Assembly: GCF_017355525.1 (NCBI RefSeq) | Contig: NZ_CP067395.1 | Span: 434,001-498,000 of the forward strand | DNA from: Lysobacter enzymogenes | Lineage (GTDB): Bacteria; Pseudomonadota; Gammaproteobacteria; Xanthomonadales; Xanthomonadaceae | DNA length: 64,000 nt | Reading direction: 5' to 3' | Shown here: one piece after another, positions 56,323 through 64,000 of the stretch | How the letters are laid out: each line of letters starts with the position of its first letter | How positions within the stretch are numbered: the first letter of the stretch is position 1 | Translations under genes and position numbers: made by a program | The notes under the pieces: generated by a model | What the model saw: only the letters and a program-made list of their open reading frames with translations | Databases searched by the model: none | What the model was told of the DNA's origin: nothing

Positions 56323-57843
56323 ATGGACCTGCACACCTTGTTTCTGACGTTGTTGCTGTTGCAGATCGCGATGGGCGCGCTGGACACGATCGCCCACCAC
56401 GAAGTGATGGAGAAGCTCGCCAACCGCCGCAGCGCGGCGCTGGAACTGAAGCTGCATGCGGCGCGGGGCTTCGTCTACGGCTTCCTGTTCCTGGTGTTCG
56501 CCTGGATCCGCCCGCAAGGCCTGTGGCTGGCGGCGGTGTGGGCGCTGGTGCTGGTGGAAGTCGCGATCACCCTGTGGGACTTCGTGGTCGAGGACGCGAC
56601 CCGCTTGCTGCCGAACACCGAGCGCGTGCTGCACACGATTCTCGCGGTCAACGGCGGCGCGATGTTCGCGGTGTACGCGCTGGCCACGCGCGCCGACTGG
56701 GCGCTGCCGAGCGCGCTGGCGCCGGCGGCGCACGGGTGGATGTCGTGGGCGCTCAGCGCCGCCGCGCTCGGCATCGGCGTCAGCGCGGTGCGCGACGGAC
56801 TGGCCGCGCGCGCCAACGCCGCCGAACCGGCGCCGCGGCCGCTGCTGGCGCAGCATCCGCAGCAGCATTTCCTGGTCAGCGGCGGCACCGGCTTCATCGG
56901 CACCGCGCTGGTCGAAGGCCTGCTCGCCGGCGGCCACCGCATCACCGTGCTGAGCCGCGATCCGCGCCGCGCCGCGCTGCGTTTCGGCGGCCGCGCGCGC
57001 TGCATCGTCGACACCGCCGAACTGCGCGACGACGAAACCATCGATGTGGTCGTCAACCTCGCCGGCGCGCCGGTGGTCGGCCCGCGCTGGACGCCGCAGC
57101 GCAAGCGCGCGCTGCTCGCCAGCCGCATCGGCACCACCGATGCGCTGCGCGCCTGGTGCGACCGCGCCACCCGCAAGCCGGCGCTGTGGCTGCAGGCCAG
57201 CGCGGTCGGCCTGTACGGCGCGCACGCGCGCAGCGGCCCGGAACTGCGCGACGTCGCGCCGGTGCGCGGCGATTTCCCCAGCGAACTGTGCGCGGCCTGG
57301 GAACGCGCGGCCGCGCCGGTGGCCGAGCGCGGCGTGCGCCTGACCACGCTGCGGTTGGGCCTGGTCCTGCACCGCAGCGGCGGCCTGCTGCCGATGCTGT
57401 CGCTGGCGGCCGCGCTCGGCGCCGGCGCGCGCCTGGGCGACGGCAAGCAGTGGTTCGCCTGGATCCACCTCGACGACGTGCTGCGCTTCGTCGAACACGC
57501 GGTCGCGCACGCCGGCGTGCGCGGCCCCTACAACCTGGTCGCGCCGGGCGGCTGCACCCAGGCCGGGTTCACCCGCGAGCTGGCGCGTGCGCTGCATCGT
57601 CCCGCCTGGCTGGCGATGCCGGCCGCGCCGCTGCGGCTCGCGCTCGGCGAGATGGCGACGATGCTGCTCGACGGCCCCGTCGTCGAACCGCAGCGCCTGA
57701 CCGACCAGCGTTTCGTCTTCGTCCATCCCGTGCTCGCCAGCGCCCTGGGCGCCGCGCCCGCCGCGGTGGCCGCCGAACTTCGTTTCGACTATGTGGGTGA
57801 AGGACACCCGGGTGAGGAACATGGACCTGTTGCAACGCATTGA
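56323..57843 (+). CDS. Membrane domain fused to TIGR01777-type SDR epimerase
   Basis: This 506-residue fusion has an N-terminal membrane part (about 1-165, four or five helices) with polar residues in DTIAHHEVMEKL and ELKLHAARG. The C-terminal part is an NAD(P)-binding TIGR01777/SDR39U1-like domain (about 182-490): GGTGFIG at 187-193, VVNLAGAPVVGPRW, LQASAVGLYG and WIHLDDVLRF. The family usually lacks the membrane part (about 300 aa). It follows the DCC gene by 10 bases and overlaps the DUF4166 gene by 23 bases. Function unknown; a membrane-bound oxidoreduction partner of the DCC protein is inferred. Confidence 0.85.
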   Translation: MDLHTLFLTLLLLQIAMGALDTIAHHEVMEKLANRRSAALELKLHAARGFVYGFLFLVFAWIRPQGLWLAAVWALVLVEVAITLWDFVVEDATRLLPNTERVLHTILAVNGGAMFAVYALATRADWALPSALAPAAHGWMSWALSAAALGIGVSAVRDGLAARANAAEPAPRPLLAQHPQQHFLVSGGTGFIGTALVEGLLAGGHRITVLSRDPRRAALRFGGRARCIVDTAELRDDETIDVVVNLAGAPVVGPRWTPQRKRALLASRIGTTDALRAWCDRATRKPALWLQASAVGLYGAHARSGPELRDVAPVRGDFPSELCAAWERAAAPVAERGVRLTTLRLGLVLHRSGGLLPMLSLAAALGAGARLGDGKQWFAWIHLDDVLRFVEHAVAHAGVRGPYNLVAPGGCTQAGFTRELARALHRPAWLAMPAAPLRLALGEMATMLLDGPVVEPQRLTDQRFVFVHPVLASALGAAPAAVAAELRFDYVGEGHPGEEHGPVATH

Positions 57844-58540
57844 CCTGCCGACGCACGCCGCCGCTGCCGGCGCCCGCGCCGTCGCTCCCGCGGCGGCCGA
57901 GCCGCCCGCCACCCACGCGAACGGCGCACGGCCGGCCGCGCACGACCTGGCCGAACTGCTCAAGGCCGCGCTGGGCCCGCGTTGGGCGCTGCTGCATCCG
58001 CATATCCAGGCGCGCTTCGCGCTCGCCCAGGGCCAGGCCCGGGCCGAGTACGTCGGCGACATGGACCAGGTGCGCTGCACCCGCCTGGGCGCGCTGTTCG
58101 CGCGGCTGATCCGCTACGCGCGGGTGCTGCCGCACCACAACGCCGACGACGTGCCGTTCCGCTTCGATATCGAACCGCTGCAACGCGGGCTGGGTTGGAT
58201 CAAGACCCGCACCTACCACTTCGCCGAGGAAATCTTCAGCTTCCGCTCGCGCATGACCCTGGGCGCCGACGGCGGACTGCTGGAACACTTCGGCGGCGGC
58301 CTGGGCATGCGCGTGCGCCTGGAAGTGCTGCCGAACCGGCTGGTGTTCGTCGACGACGGCTTCTTCCTGCACTGGCGCGGCTTGCGCCTGCCGCTGCCCA
58401 GGCCGCTGTGGCCGGGCCGGTTCGTGCTGGTGCACCGCGACCTCGACGCCGAGCAGTTCGAAGTCAGCATCGACGTCGTCCACCCCTGGTTCGGCCCGTT
58501 GTTCCACCAGGAAGGCCGCTTCCAGCGCATGCGCGGTTGA
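57821..58540 (+). CDS. DUF4166 domain protein
   Basis: A 239-residue protein: after a Pro/Ala-rich N-terminus (to about 45) comes a beta-rich DUF4166 domain (about 48-239) with ARFALAQGQARAEYVG, TRTYHFAEEIFSFRSRM and DVVHPWFGPLFHQEGRF. Function unknown; the domain is often found with SDR proteins in membrane-linked operons (general knowledge). ATG at 57821 follows GAGGA closely; an ATG ten codons upstream has no ribosome site. It is the last gene of the operon. Confidence 0.8.
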   Translation: MDLLQRIDLPTHAAAAGARAVAPAAAEPPATHANGARPAAHDLAELLKAALGPRWALLHPHIQARFALAQGQARAEYVGDMDQVRCTRLGALFARLIRYARVLPHHNADDVPFRFDIEPLQRGLGWIKTRTYHFAEEIFSFRSRMTLGADGGLLEHFGGGLGMRVRLEVLPNRLVFVDDGFFLHWRGLRLPLPRPLWPGRFVLVHRDLDAEQFEVSIDVVHPWFGPLFHQEGRFQRMRG

Positions 58541-58574
58541 GCCGCGAGCGGCCGCGCACTCCGCGGCCGCTCTA

Positions 58575-58741
58575 CCTGTAGGAGCGGCGCAAGCCGCGAC
58601 CGCGCAGTCGCAAGGTTGCGCCGCGAGCCCGATGCATCGCGTTCGCGGCTCGCGCCGCCCCTACAAAAAGCCCGCGCAGCTCGGAACCGCATCGACTGCG
58701 AATCTGCGCCCGCTCCCTGTAGGAGCGGCGCAAGTCGCGAC
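58575..58741. repeat. Three REP-like elements between convergent genes
   Basis: Copies of the CCTGTAGGAGCGGCGCAAGC family lie at 58575-58600 (direct), about 58641-58665 (inverse, degraded) and 58716-58741 (direct). The first two can pair as a hairpin. They separate the DUF4166 gene from the convergent RES toxin gene and may end transcription from either side. Confidence 0.87.
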
Positions 58742-58794
58742 CGCGGAGCCGCAAGATCGCGCCGCAAACGCGACGCGACCGCATTCCAGCCGCC

Positions 58795-59274
58795 TCAAGG
58801 CGCGCGAAACACCACGTTGTACTGAAACTTCCGCCCCGCCGTAGCGCGCAGCTTCTTCGCGTCGCGATGCTCGGGATTGATCAGCGCGTTGTACTCCTCC
58901 GGCACGATCACCGAAGGCACCAGCAAGATCGCCGAGTCGCCGCCGCGCAGCCACTGCGCGCCGATGCGCACGCTGGCCAGGCCGGCCGGCACCGCGTCCC
59001 AGCCGCCGGGCAGGTCGGCGACGGCGAGCTGGATGCGCGCCTTCCACACCGACGCCGGCACTTCGATCGACACCACATGCCGGTTCAGCGGCAGGCCGTG
59101 GGCATCGACATAGGCCGCAGTCTCCAGCGCCGCCAGCGCCAGCGAGGTGGCGGTGTACAGCACGCGCTGGCCTTCGTCGTTCCAGCGCCCGGGGAATTTG
59201 GCCGCGCCCGCGCCGCTCATGTCTTCGGCGCGGTAGGCGCGGGTCTCGCCGGCGATACGCCACAGTTTCGTCAT
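58795..59274 (-). CDS. RES domain toxin
   Basis: A 159-residue RES-domain protein. The conserved residues that name the family are visible: Arg30 (PGRWND), Glu51 (ALAALET) and Ser121 (LLVPSV), and NPEH at 133-136 is typical too. Family knowledge: RES toxins consume NAD or ADP-ribosylate targets and are neutralised by Xre/MbcA/ParS antitoxins. The gene follows the antitoxin by 34 bases on the same strand. Confidence 0.9.
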   Translation of the reverse strand: MTKLWRIAGETRAYRAEDMSGAGAAKFPGRWNDEGQRVLYTATSLALAALETAAYVDAHGLPLNRHVVSIEVPASVWKARIQLAVADLPGGWDAVPAGLASVRIGAQWLRGGDSAILLVPSVIVPEEYNALINPEHRDAKKLRATAGRKFQYNVVFRAP

Positions 59275-59308
59275 CGCGGCGGCCTCGTCCTGGCGCCGTG
59301 GCGGCGGG

Positions 59309-59983
59309 TCATTGGTAGGCGCCGCTGGCCAGCGCGCCGAGCAGGCGCGCGACCACGCTCAAGCCGGTCGGCGTATCCAGCAGGTCGGCCGGCTTCTGCC
59401 CGCCGAGCGCCGCCTGCGGCTGCTCGATCCATTGCCCCAGCCAGCGCGCCGCGTCGAACTCGGCCGCGGCCGGATCGGTGCTGTCGTCGACGATGTCGCG
59501 GGCGATGCCGAGCAACTGGATCAATCCCAGCGCGGCCTGGCCGCTGGCGCCGGTGATGTGCGCCTGCTGCGCGGCCTTGGCCTCGGCGGTGGCCTTGGCG
59601 ATGCCGAGGATGTCGAACATGCGCACCGCCGGCAGGTCCATGTCGCTGGCCATGTGTTTGACCATGCGCGCCGGCACGCCTTCGCGCTCGGCCTCGACCC
59701 GTTGCAGCGGAGTGGCTTCGCGCAGATACGCGACGTAGCTGTTGAGGGTGGCCGGCGCGGCGGAATAGGCGGGTGCGGCGGAATGCTCGCGCACGCTCAG
59801 GCCGCGTTTGGCGGCGGGCGCGGGGTAGGCGCCGTCGCGGACGGCGCGCTGCCCTTCGCGGGCGTTGGCGCGGCTGCGCGCGGGCGGCTTGGCGGCGGCG
59901 GTCTTGGCGGCGCTCTTGGCCGCGGCGGGGGGCTTGCTGGCTTTGCTCACGGCGGTCGGCTCGTCTGGATCTGGACGGATCAT
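59309..59983 (-). CDS. Xre/MbcA/ParS-type antitoxin (DUF2384)
   Basis: The 224-residue antitoxin has a Lys/Ala/Pro-rich N-terminal tail (about 1-75), a helical DNA-binding-like middle (about 80-150) and the DUF2384 toxin-binding C-terminus (about 165-224; ARWLGQWIEQPQAALGGQKP and LLDTPTGLSVVARLL). ATG at 59983 lies 8 bases after a TACAAT -10 element, so the mRNA would be nearly leaderless. GTG at 59950 is an alternative start. It precedes the RES toxin, as is usual. Confidence 0.85.
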   Translation of the reverse strand: MIRPDPDEPTAVSKASKPPAAAKSAAKTAAAKPPARSRANAREGQRAVRDGAYPAPAAKRGLSVREHSAAPAYSAAPATLNSYVAYLREATPLQRVEAEREGVPARMVKHMASDMDLPAVRMFDILGIAKATAEAKAAQQAHITGASGQAALGLIQLLGIARDIVDDSTDPAAAEFDAARWLGQWIEQPQAALGGQKPADLLDTPTGLSVVARLLGALASGAYQ

Positions 59984-59991
59984 AGCTCAAT

Positions 59992-59997
59992 ATTGTA
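59992..59997 (-). promoter_or_regulatory. -10 element of the toxin-antitoxin operon
   Basis: TACAAT on the minus strand, within a CAATATTG dyad, is 8 bases before the antitoxin ATG. The -35 region (60015-60020, GGCGAG) is poor. A dyad over the -10 fits autoregulation by the antitoxin. Confidence 0.55.
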
Positions 59998-60223
59998 CGA
60001 AAATGGCAGGCCGGCTCGCCCGGGTTCAGCTTGGCCGGGCAGGGTCGCGGGCCGTGCGACCGCGGTGCGGGACACTGCCTGGGCGGCGACCCGTCAGAGC
60101 TGGCAGTCGACACGAAATCTCACACTTCTGGTTGCTATGCTGCACGGCTGAACGGCCTGCGGCCCGGCGGCCGACGCCCGCGCCGGCCGTTCCGCGTCCC
60201 TACGTTTCGTTTCCGGAGTCGTC

Positions 60224-60712
60224 ATGAATTGCAAGTCGCGCATCCTCGGATCTCGCCTGCTCGGACCGGGCCTGCTCGGATCCAGCCTGGGCTTGTTGCT
60301 CATCCTCGCCCCGCATGCCGATGCGCAGAAGCGCCGCGCGGCGGCGCCGGCGAAAGACAACGCGGCCCACGCCGCCGCGATGGCGCGTTCGGCCGAGACC
60401 TGCCCGGAGCATTCCGACGCCCGCACCCGTCCGGGCGTCGCCGCGGTGCCGGCGGCCGCGCTGAAGGTGTTGGAGTCGCACGGTTACGCGTTGTGCCCGG
60501 ACACGCGCCTGGACACCACCACCCCGGTGGTCTGGTACGGCAAGCAGGGCGTGTTCGCCTGGAACCCGGCCAACGGCGCGGCGACCAAGGTGCTCGCCGC
60601 GCAAGCGGCGGCGTACGCGCGCAGCGACGAGTTCCCGTCGGCGACGGTGGTGTGGAAGGCCAACGGCAAGCTCGCCGAAGGCGCGCTGGTGCCGGCGTTC
60701 CGCAAGCGCTGA
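60224..60712 (+). CDS. Small secreted protein of unknown function
   Basis: This 162-residue product has a signal peptide (about 1-34, LLGSSLGLLLILAPHADA). A basic stretch (QKRRAAAPAKD) follows, then a compact region with LKVLESHGYALCPDTRLDTTTPVVWYGKQG. Two cysteines (ETCPEH and LCPDT) may bond. I do not recognise a family. It starts at ATG 60224 and ends at a strong terminator. It is divergent from the toxin-antitoxin genes. Confidence 0.7.
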   Translation: MNCKSRILGSRLLGPGLLGSSLGLLLILAPHADAQKRRAAAPAKDNAAHAAAMARSAETCPEHSDARTRPGVAAVPAAALKVLESHGYALCPDTRLDTTTPVVWYGKQGVFAWNPANGAATKVLAAQAAAYARSDEFPSATVVWKANGKLAEGALVPAFRKR

Positions 60713-60772
60713 GCCGCGGAGGCGACGAGGCGCATCCGCGCGCGTCGTTCGCGACCCGAACAACAATACGTG

Positions 60773-60809
60773 CGCGCACGCTGACACAACAGCGTGCGCG
60801 TTTTTATTT
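60773..60809 (+). terminator. Terminator after the small secreted protein
   Basis: CGCGCACGCTG and CAGCGTGCGCG pair perfectly over 11 bp (60773-60783 with 60790-60800) around ACACAA, followed by TTTTTATTT. Confidence 0.94.
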
Positions 60810-61083
60810 GCAGCTGCATTCCTCAGGCGCCGATCGCAAGCGCCGAGCCCTTGCTGCGCTGATTCGCAGCATCGCCCGCTCGTTGCGACTCGAACGACAT
60901 TGCGTTCGCGCGCGCCGCGATGCGGCATTGCGAGCGATCTTGTACACAGTGCTCACGATGCGAAAAAACACACGAGGCGTGGTAGGGAGCACGCGCGTTG
61001 CATGCGTTTAGGTCAGGGATGCGCGTCGGCGGCCTCGTGGTTCCGCCGTCCGCAGCTTTGCCCGCCGCAGCCAGGAATCCCCC

Positions 61084-64000
61084 ATGCCCCGCGTTCCGAA
61101 CCGTAAGCGTCCCTCGTCCGCTCGCCCGCGTCGCCGCTCGCTCGCCCCGCTGTCCGTCGCCATCCTCTCGGCCCTGCTCGCCGTGCCCGGACTCAGCGCC
61201 GCGCAAACGACGAGCGGCCTTCCCGGCGACGCCGACAGCTGGCGCAGCGAGGAATTCGAACGCGATTGGGGCCTGGGCGCGATCAACGCGCACTACGCGT
61301 ATGCACGCGGCCTCACCGGCGCAGGGGTCGCGATCGGCCAGTACGACACCGGCGTCGGCCTGGACCATCCCGAGTTCGCCGGCCGCGGCCATGTCGCGCT
61401 GACCCTGGCCGAACCCGGCTGCTCCGTCGATCCGTCGCTGGCGGTGATGCGCGGGCCGGGCCGTTGCTTCGCCACCCGCGGCGACGTCCCGATCATCGGC
61501 ACCGAGTACGTCTATCCGTTCAACGGCGCGAACTACAACTACACCGAGTACGGCAACCACGGCACCCACGTCGCCGGCACCATGGTCGCGCAGCGCGACG
61601 GGCAGGGCATGCACGGCGTCGCCTTCGGCTCGCGCCTGGTCACCGCGCGCTTCTTCGGCGACACGGTGTATCGCTGGGATCAGGACTCCAGCGGCAAATG
61701 GCAGCACAACTACATCGCCGGCAGCGCTTACGGCAGCGAAAAGCCGATCATCGACGATCTTTACGCGCAGATGGGCGCCAACGGCGTGCGCGCGGTCAAC
61801 ATCGAAATCTGGCTGCCGGTGAAGGCCGGCGAGGCCAACACCCGCGCGGCGATCGAGCGCGAGTACCGCAGCGGCCAGGACTATTACGACGCCTACATGA
61901 ACGGCGCCATCGCCCACGGCATCGTCAACGTGGTCGCGCTCGGCAACGACTCGGGCAACATCGCCAACATCTATCCGGGCATGCCGACGTTCCGGCCGGA
62001 AGCGCAGCCGTATTGGCTCAGCGTGGCCAACGTCGCGCGCAACGACGACGGCAGCTACGCGATCGCGCCGAGTTCGAGCATCTGCGCCTACAGCAAGGAC
62101 TGGTGCGTGTCCGCGCCGGGCACCGACATCTATTCGGCCAAGATCGGCGGCCGGGTCAAAACGACGATGCAGGGCACGCTCGACGGCGACGATCCCCTGG
62201 CCATCCTGCTCGACCGCTCCAAGCCGCAGTGGAGCTACGAGAACCTCACCGGCACCTCGATGGCCGCGCCGCACGCGATCGGCGCGCTGAGCCTGTTGTT
62301 CGAACGCTATCCGTATTTGAACGGCCCGCAGGTGCGCGACGTGCTGCTGACCACCGCCACCGACCTCGGCGCGCCCGGCGTCGACGAAATCTACGGCTGG
62401 GGCCTGATCGACCTGCGCAAAGCCATCGACGGCCCCGGCCAGATCCGCGTCGACACCGACGTGGTCATGGACCGCGCGGCCGGCGGCGCGAAAGTGTGGG
62501 ACGGGCCGGCCTGGGACGATTGGCGCAACGACATCGGCGGCCCGGGCGTGCTGACCAAGTCCGGCGCGGGTTGGTTGCGGCTCAGCGGCAACAACGCGTT
62601 CGGCGGCTTGCGCGTCGCCGGCGGCGTGATGGAACTGACCGGCCGCAACGCCTACGCCGCGCAGGTCGACGGCGGCGCGCTGGTCGTCAACGGCACGCTC
62701 GACAGCGCGCAGCTGCCGGTGCATGCCGGCGGCGTGCTCGCCGGCAGCGGCCGCATCGTCGGCGATGTGCGCATGGAAGGCACGCTGTCGCCCGGCAATT
62801 CCATCGGAACGTTGAGCGTGCAGGGCGACTACACCCAGGCCGCGGGCTCGACCTATGTCGCCGAAGTCGCGGCCGACGGCCGCGCCGACCGCATCGACGT
62901 CGCCGGCAAGGCGCTGCTGCAAGGCGGCACGGTGCAGGTGCTGTACGCGCCGGGGCGCTACGTGCTCGGCCAGAACTTCAATCTGCTCAACGCCGCCGGC
63001 GGCGTCAGCGGCCGCTTCGCCGGCGTCGACCAGGGCGCGCTGTCGCCGTTCCTGCAGTTCGGCCTGAGCTATGCGGCGAACGCGGTCGCGCTGGACGTGG
63101 TGCGCGGCGCGTCGCTGGCCTCGGCCGCGACCACGCCGAACCAGCGCGCCGCGGCCGCCGCGGCCGATGCGCTGGCGGTCGGGCAGGGGCTGCCGCAAGT
63201 GTTGACCCAATTGTTCCCCGCGCAGGCGCCGGCCGCGCTCGATGCGCTCAGCGGCGAAGGCCACGCCAGCCTGCGTTCGATCGCCGTCGACGACAGCCGC
63301 CATGTGCGCGACGCCGCGCTGGCGCGCGCGCGCAGCGGCCGCGGCGGGTTCGCCGCGGACGGCGACGGCGCTTCGCAGGGCGCCTGGGTGCAGGCGCTGA
63401 AATCCGGCGGCACGCTCGACGGCGACGGCAACGCCGCGCGCAACGAGTACAACGGCTCGGCGACGCTGGTCGGCTACGATTACCGCTTCGCCAACGGTTG
63501 GCGGATCGGCGCGCTCGGCGGCGGCGGCCGCATCGACAACAATAACGACCGCCTCGACAAGGGCCGGATCAAGAGCATCCAGATCGGCGTGTACGCAGGC
63601 CAGAACTGGGGCCGTTTCGGCCTCAGCGCCGGCTATACGCAAGCCAGCCAAGACCTGACCCTGGAACGCCGCATCGGCTTCGACGGCTTCGCCGACCGCA
63701 CCCGCGCGGCCTACGACGGCAAGACCCGCCAGGGTTTCGTCGAAGGCGCTTACCGCTTCGGCGGCGCGGCCTGGGGCGTGGAGCCGTACCTGCAGTTCGC
63801 GCAGGTGCGGGTCAAGACCGATGCGTTCCAGGAAACCGGCGGCGCCGCTGCGTTGAGCGGTCGCTCGGCGCAGAGCAAGGTCGATGTCTCGACCCTGGGC
63901 GTGCGCTTCAATCTCGACCTGAAAGGTTCGCAGCAGGACCAGAGCTGGCTGAGCCTGCGCGGCGGTCTCGGCCGTCGCCATGCCAGCGGCGACCTGACGC
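61084..64000 (+). CDS. Subtilisin-type serine protease autotransporter (partial, 5' part)
   Basis: The gene is open to the end of the window (972 codons). After a signal peptide (about 1-40, ending LSAAQ) comes an S8 protease domain with catalytic Asp88 (YDTG), His159 (GNHGTHVAGT) and Ser392 (GTSMAAPHA). A PATR-type passenger repeat follows (about 489-545; GVLTKSGAGWLRLSG and GGVMELTGRNAY), and the beta-barrel begins near residue 763 (GAWVQALKSGG). Type V secretion to the surface is inferred. AGGA lies 9 bases before the ATG. The 3' end, and with it the last barrel strands, lies outside the window. Confidence 0.93.
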   Translation, partial: MPRVPNRKRPSSARPRRRSLAPLSVAILSALLAVPGLSAAQTTSGLPGDADSWRSEEFERDWGLGAINAHYAYARGLTGAGVAIGQYDTGVGLDHPEFAGRGHVALTLAEPGCSVDPSLAVMRGPGRCFATRGDVPIIGTEYVYPFNGANYNYTEYGNHGTHVAGTMVAQRDGQGMHGVAFGSRLVTARFFGDTVYRWDQDSSGKWQHNYIAGSAYGSEKPIIDDLYAQMGANGVRAVNIEIWLPVKAGEANTRAAIEREYRSGQDYYDAYMNGAIAHGIVNVVALGNDSGNIANIYPGMPTFRPEAQPYWLSVANVARNDDGSYAIAPSSSICAYSKDWCVSAPGTDIYSAKIGGRVKTTMQGTLDGDDPLAILLDRSKPQWSYENLTGTSMAAPHAIGALSLLFERYPYLNGPQVRDVLLTTATDLGAPGVDEIYGWGLIDLRKAIDGPGQIRVDTDVVMDRAAGGAKVWDGPAWDDWRNDIGGPGVLTKSGAGWLRLSGNNAFGGLRVAGGVMELTGRNAYAAQVDGGALVVNGTLDSAQLPVHAGGVLAGSGRIVGDVRMEGTLSPGNSIGTLSVQGDYTQAAGSTYVAEVAADGRADRIDVAGKALLQGGTVQVLYAPGRYVLGQNFNLLNAAGGVSGRFAGVDQGALSPFLQFGLSYAANAVALDVVRGASLASAATTPNQRAAAAAADALAVGQGLPQVLTQLFPAQAPAALDALSGEGHASLRSIAVDDSRHVRDAALARARSGRGGFAADGDGASQGAWVQALKSGGTLDGDGNAARNEYNGSATLVGYDYRFANGWRIGALGGGGRIDNNNDRLDKGRIKSIQIGVYAGQNWGRFGLSAGYTQASQDLTLERRIGFDGFADRTRAAYDGKTRQGFVEGAYRFGGAAWGVEPYLQFAQVRVKTDAFQETGGAAALSGRSAQSKVDVSTLGVRFNLDLKGSQQDQSWLSLRGGLGRRHASGDLT

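Noticed and set aside
60823..63981. 1,052-codon antisense frame opposite the autotransporter
   Set aside because: The plus strand encodes a complete S8 catalytic triad and autotransporter layout; the antisense product is low-complexity.

Overview
The window is about 64 kb of very GC-rich chromosomal DNA from a gammaproteobacterium. The most likely source is the Xanthomonadaceae, probably Lysobacter or a close relative. This is inferred from the gene order nuo, initiator tRNA, rimP-nusA-infB-rbfA-truB-rpsO-pnp, from a LexA-controlled imuA-imuB-dnaE2 cassette, from a TonB-dependent receptor beside a DUF1800/DUF1501 pair, and from several families of short interspersed repeats. No phage, plasmid, insertion sequence or CRISPR array was found.

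Positions 1-12.5 kb hold the respiratory complex I operon from the 3' end of nuoD through nuoN, closed by an intrinsic terminator. At 12.9 kb comes an initiator tRNA with its own promoter. It is followed by the transcription/translation block rimP-nusA-infB-rbfA-truB, then rpsO and pnp with their own signals. Strong terminators follow the tRNA leader, rpsO and pnp.

From 23.2 to 29.1 kb lies one very large secreted repeat protein of 1,881 residues. It is built from a beta-rich head, a DUF11-like domain, prealbumin-like repeats, five tandem units of about 218 residues and a C-terminal DUF11 domain. From 29 to 42 kb come mostly single genes: a MATE exporter, a DUF2239 protein, a DUF5671 membrane protein with a small anchored partner, and a Sel1-like anchored protein. 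Then follow an SDR oxidoreductase and a zinc alcohol dehydrogenase, each divergent from its own LysR regulator, and the DUF1800-DUF1501 pair. A TonB-dependent receptor (42.5-45.3 kb) is divergent from that pair. A RegB/RegA-type redox two-component system sits at 46.1-47.9 kb, flanked by two small exported proteins.

From 48.5 to 54.7 kb is an SOS mutagenesis operon on the minus strand, lexA-imuA-imuB-dnaE2. It has a LexA box directly at the lexA start codon, and about 2.2 kb in the middle of dnaE2 has clearly lower GC than its surroundings. At 55.1-58.5 kb a GbsR/MarR-like regulator lies under a perfect 24-bp palindrome. It precedes an operon of a DCC thiol-disulfide protein, a membrane-SDR fusion and a DUF4166 protein, and an imperfect second copy of the palindrome precedes that operon. 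The window ends with a RES/Xre-type toxin-antitoxin pair, a small secreted protein and the first 972 codons of a subtilisin-type serine protease autotransporter.

The items most worth a second look are the base-composition mosaic inside dnaE2, the GbsR-controlled DCC/SDR/DUF4166 operon with paired operators, recent duplication inside the giant repeat protein, REPIN-like inverted repeats, repeat-derived coding sequence at the end of imuA, and apparently leaderless lexA and antitoxin genes. All calls rest on reading sequence and translations by eye; no database search was run.
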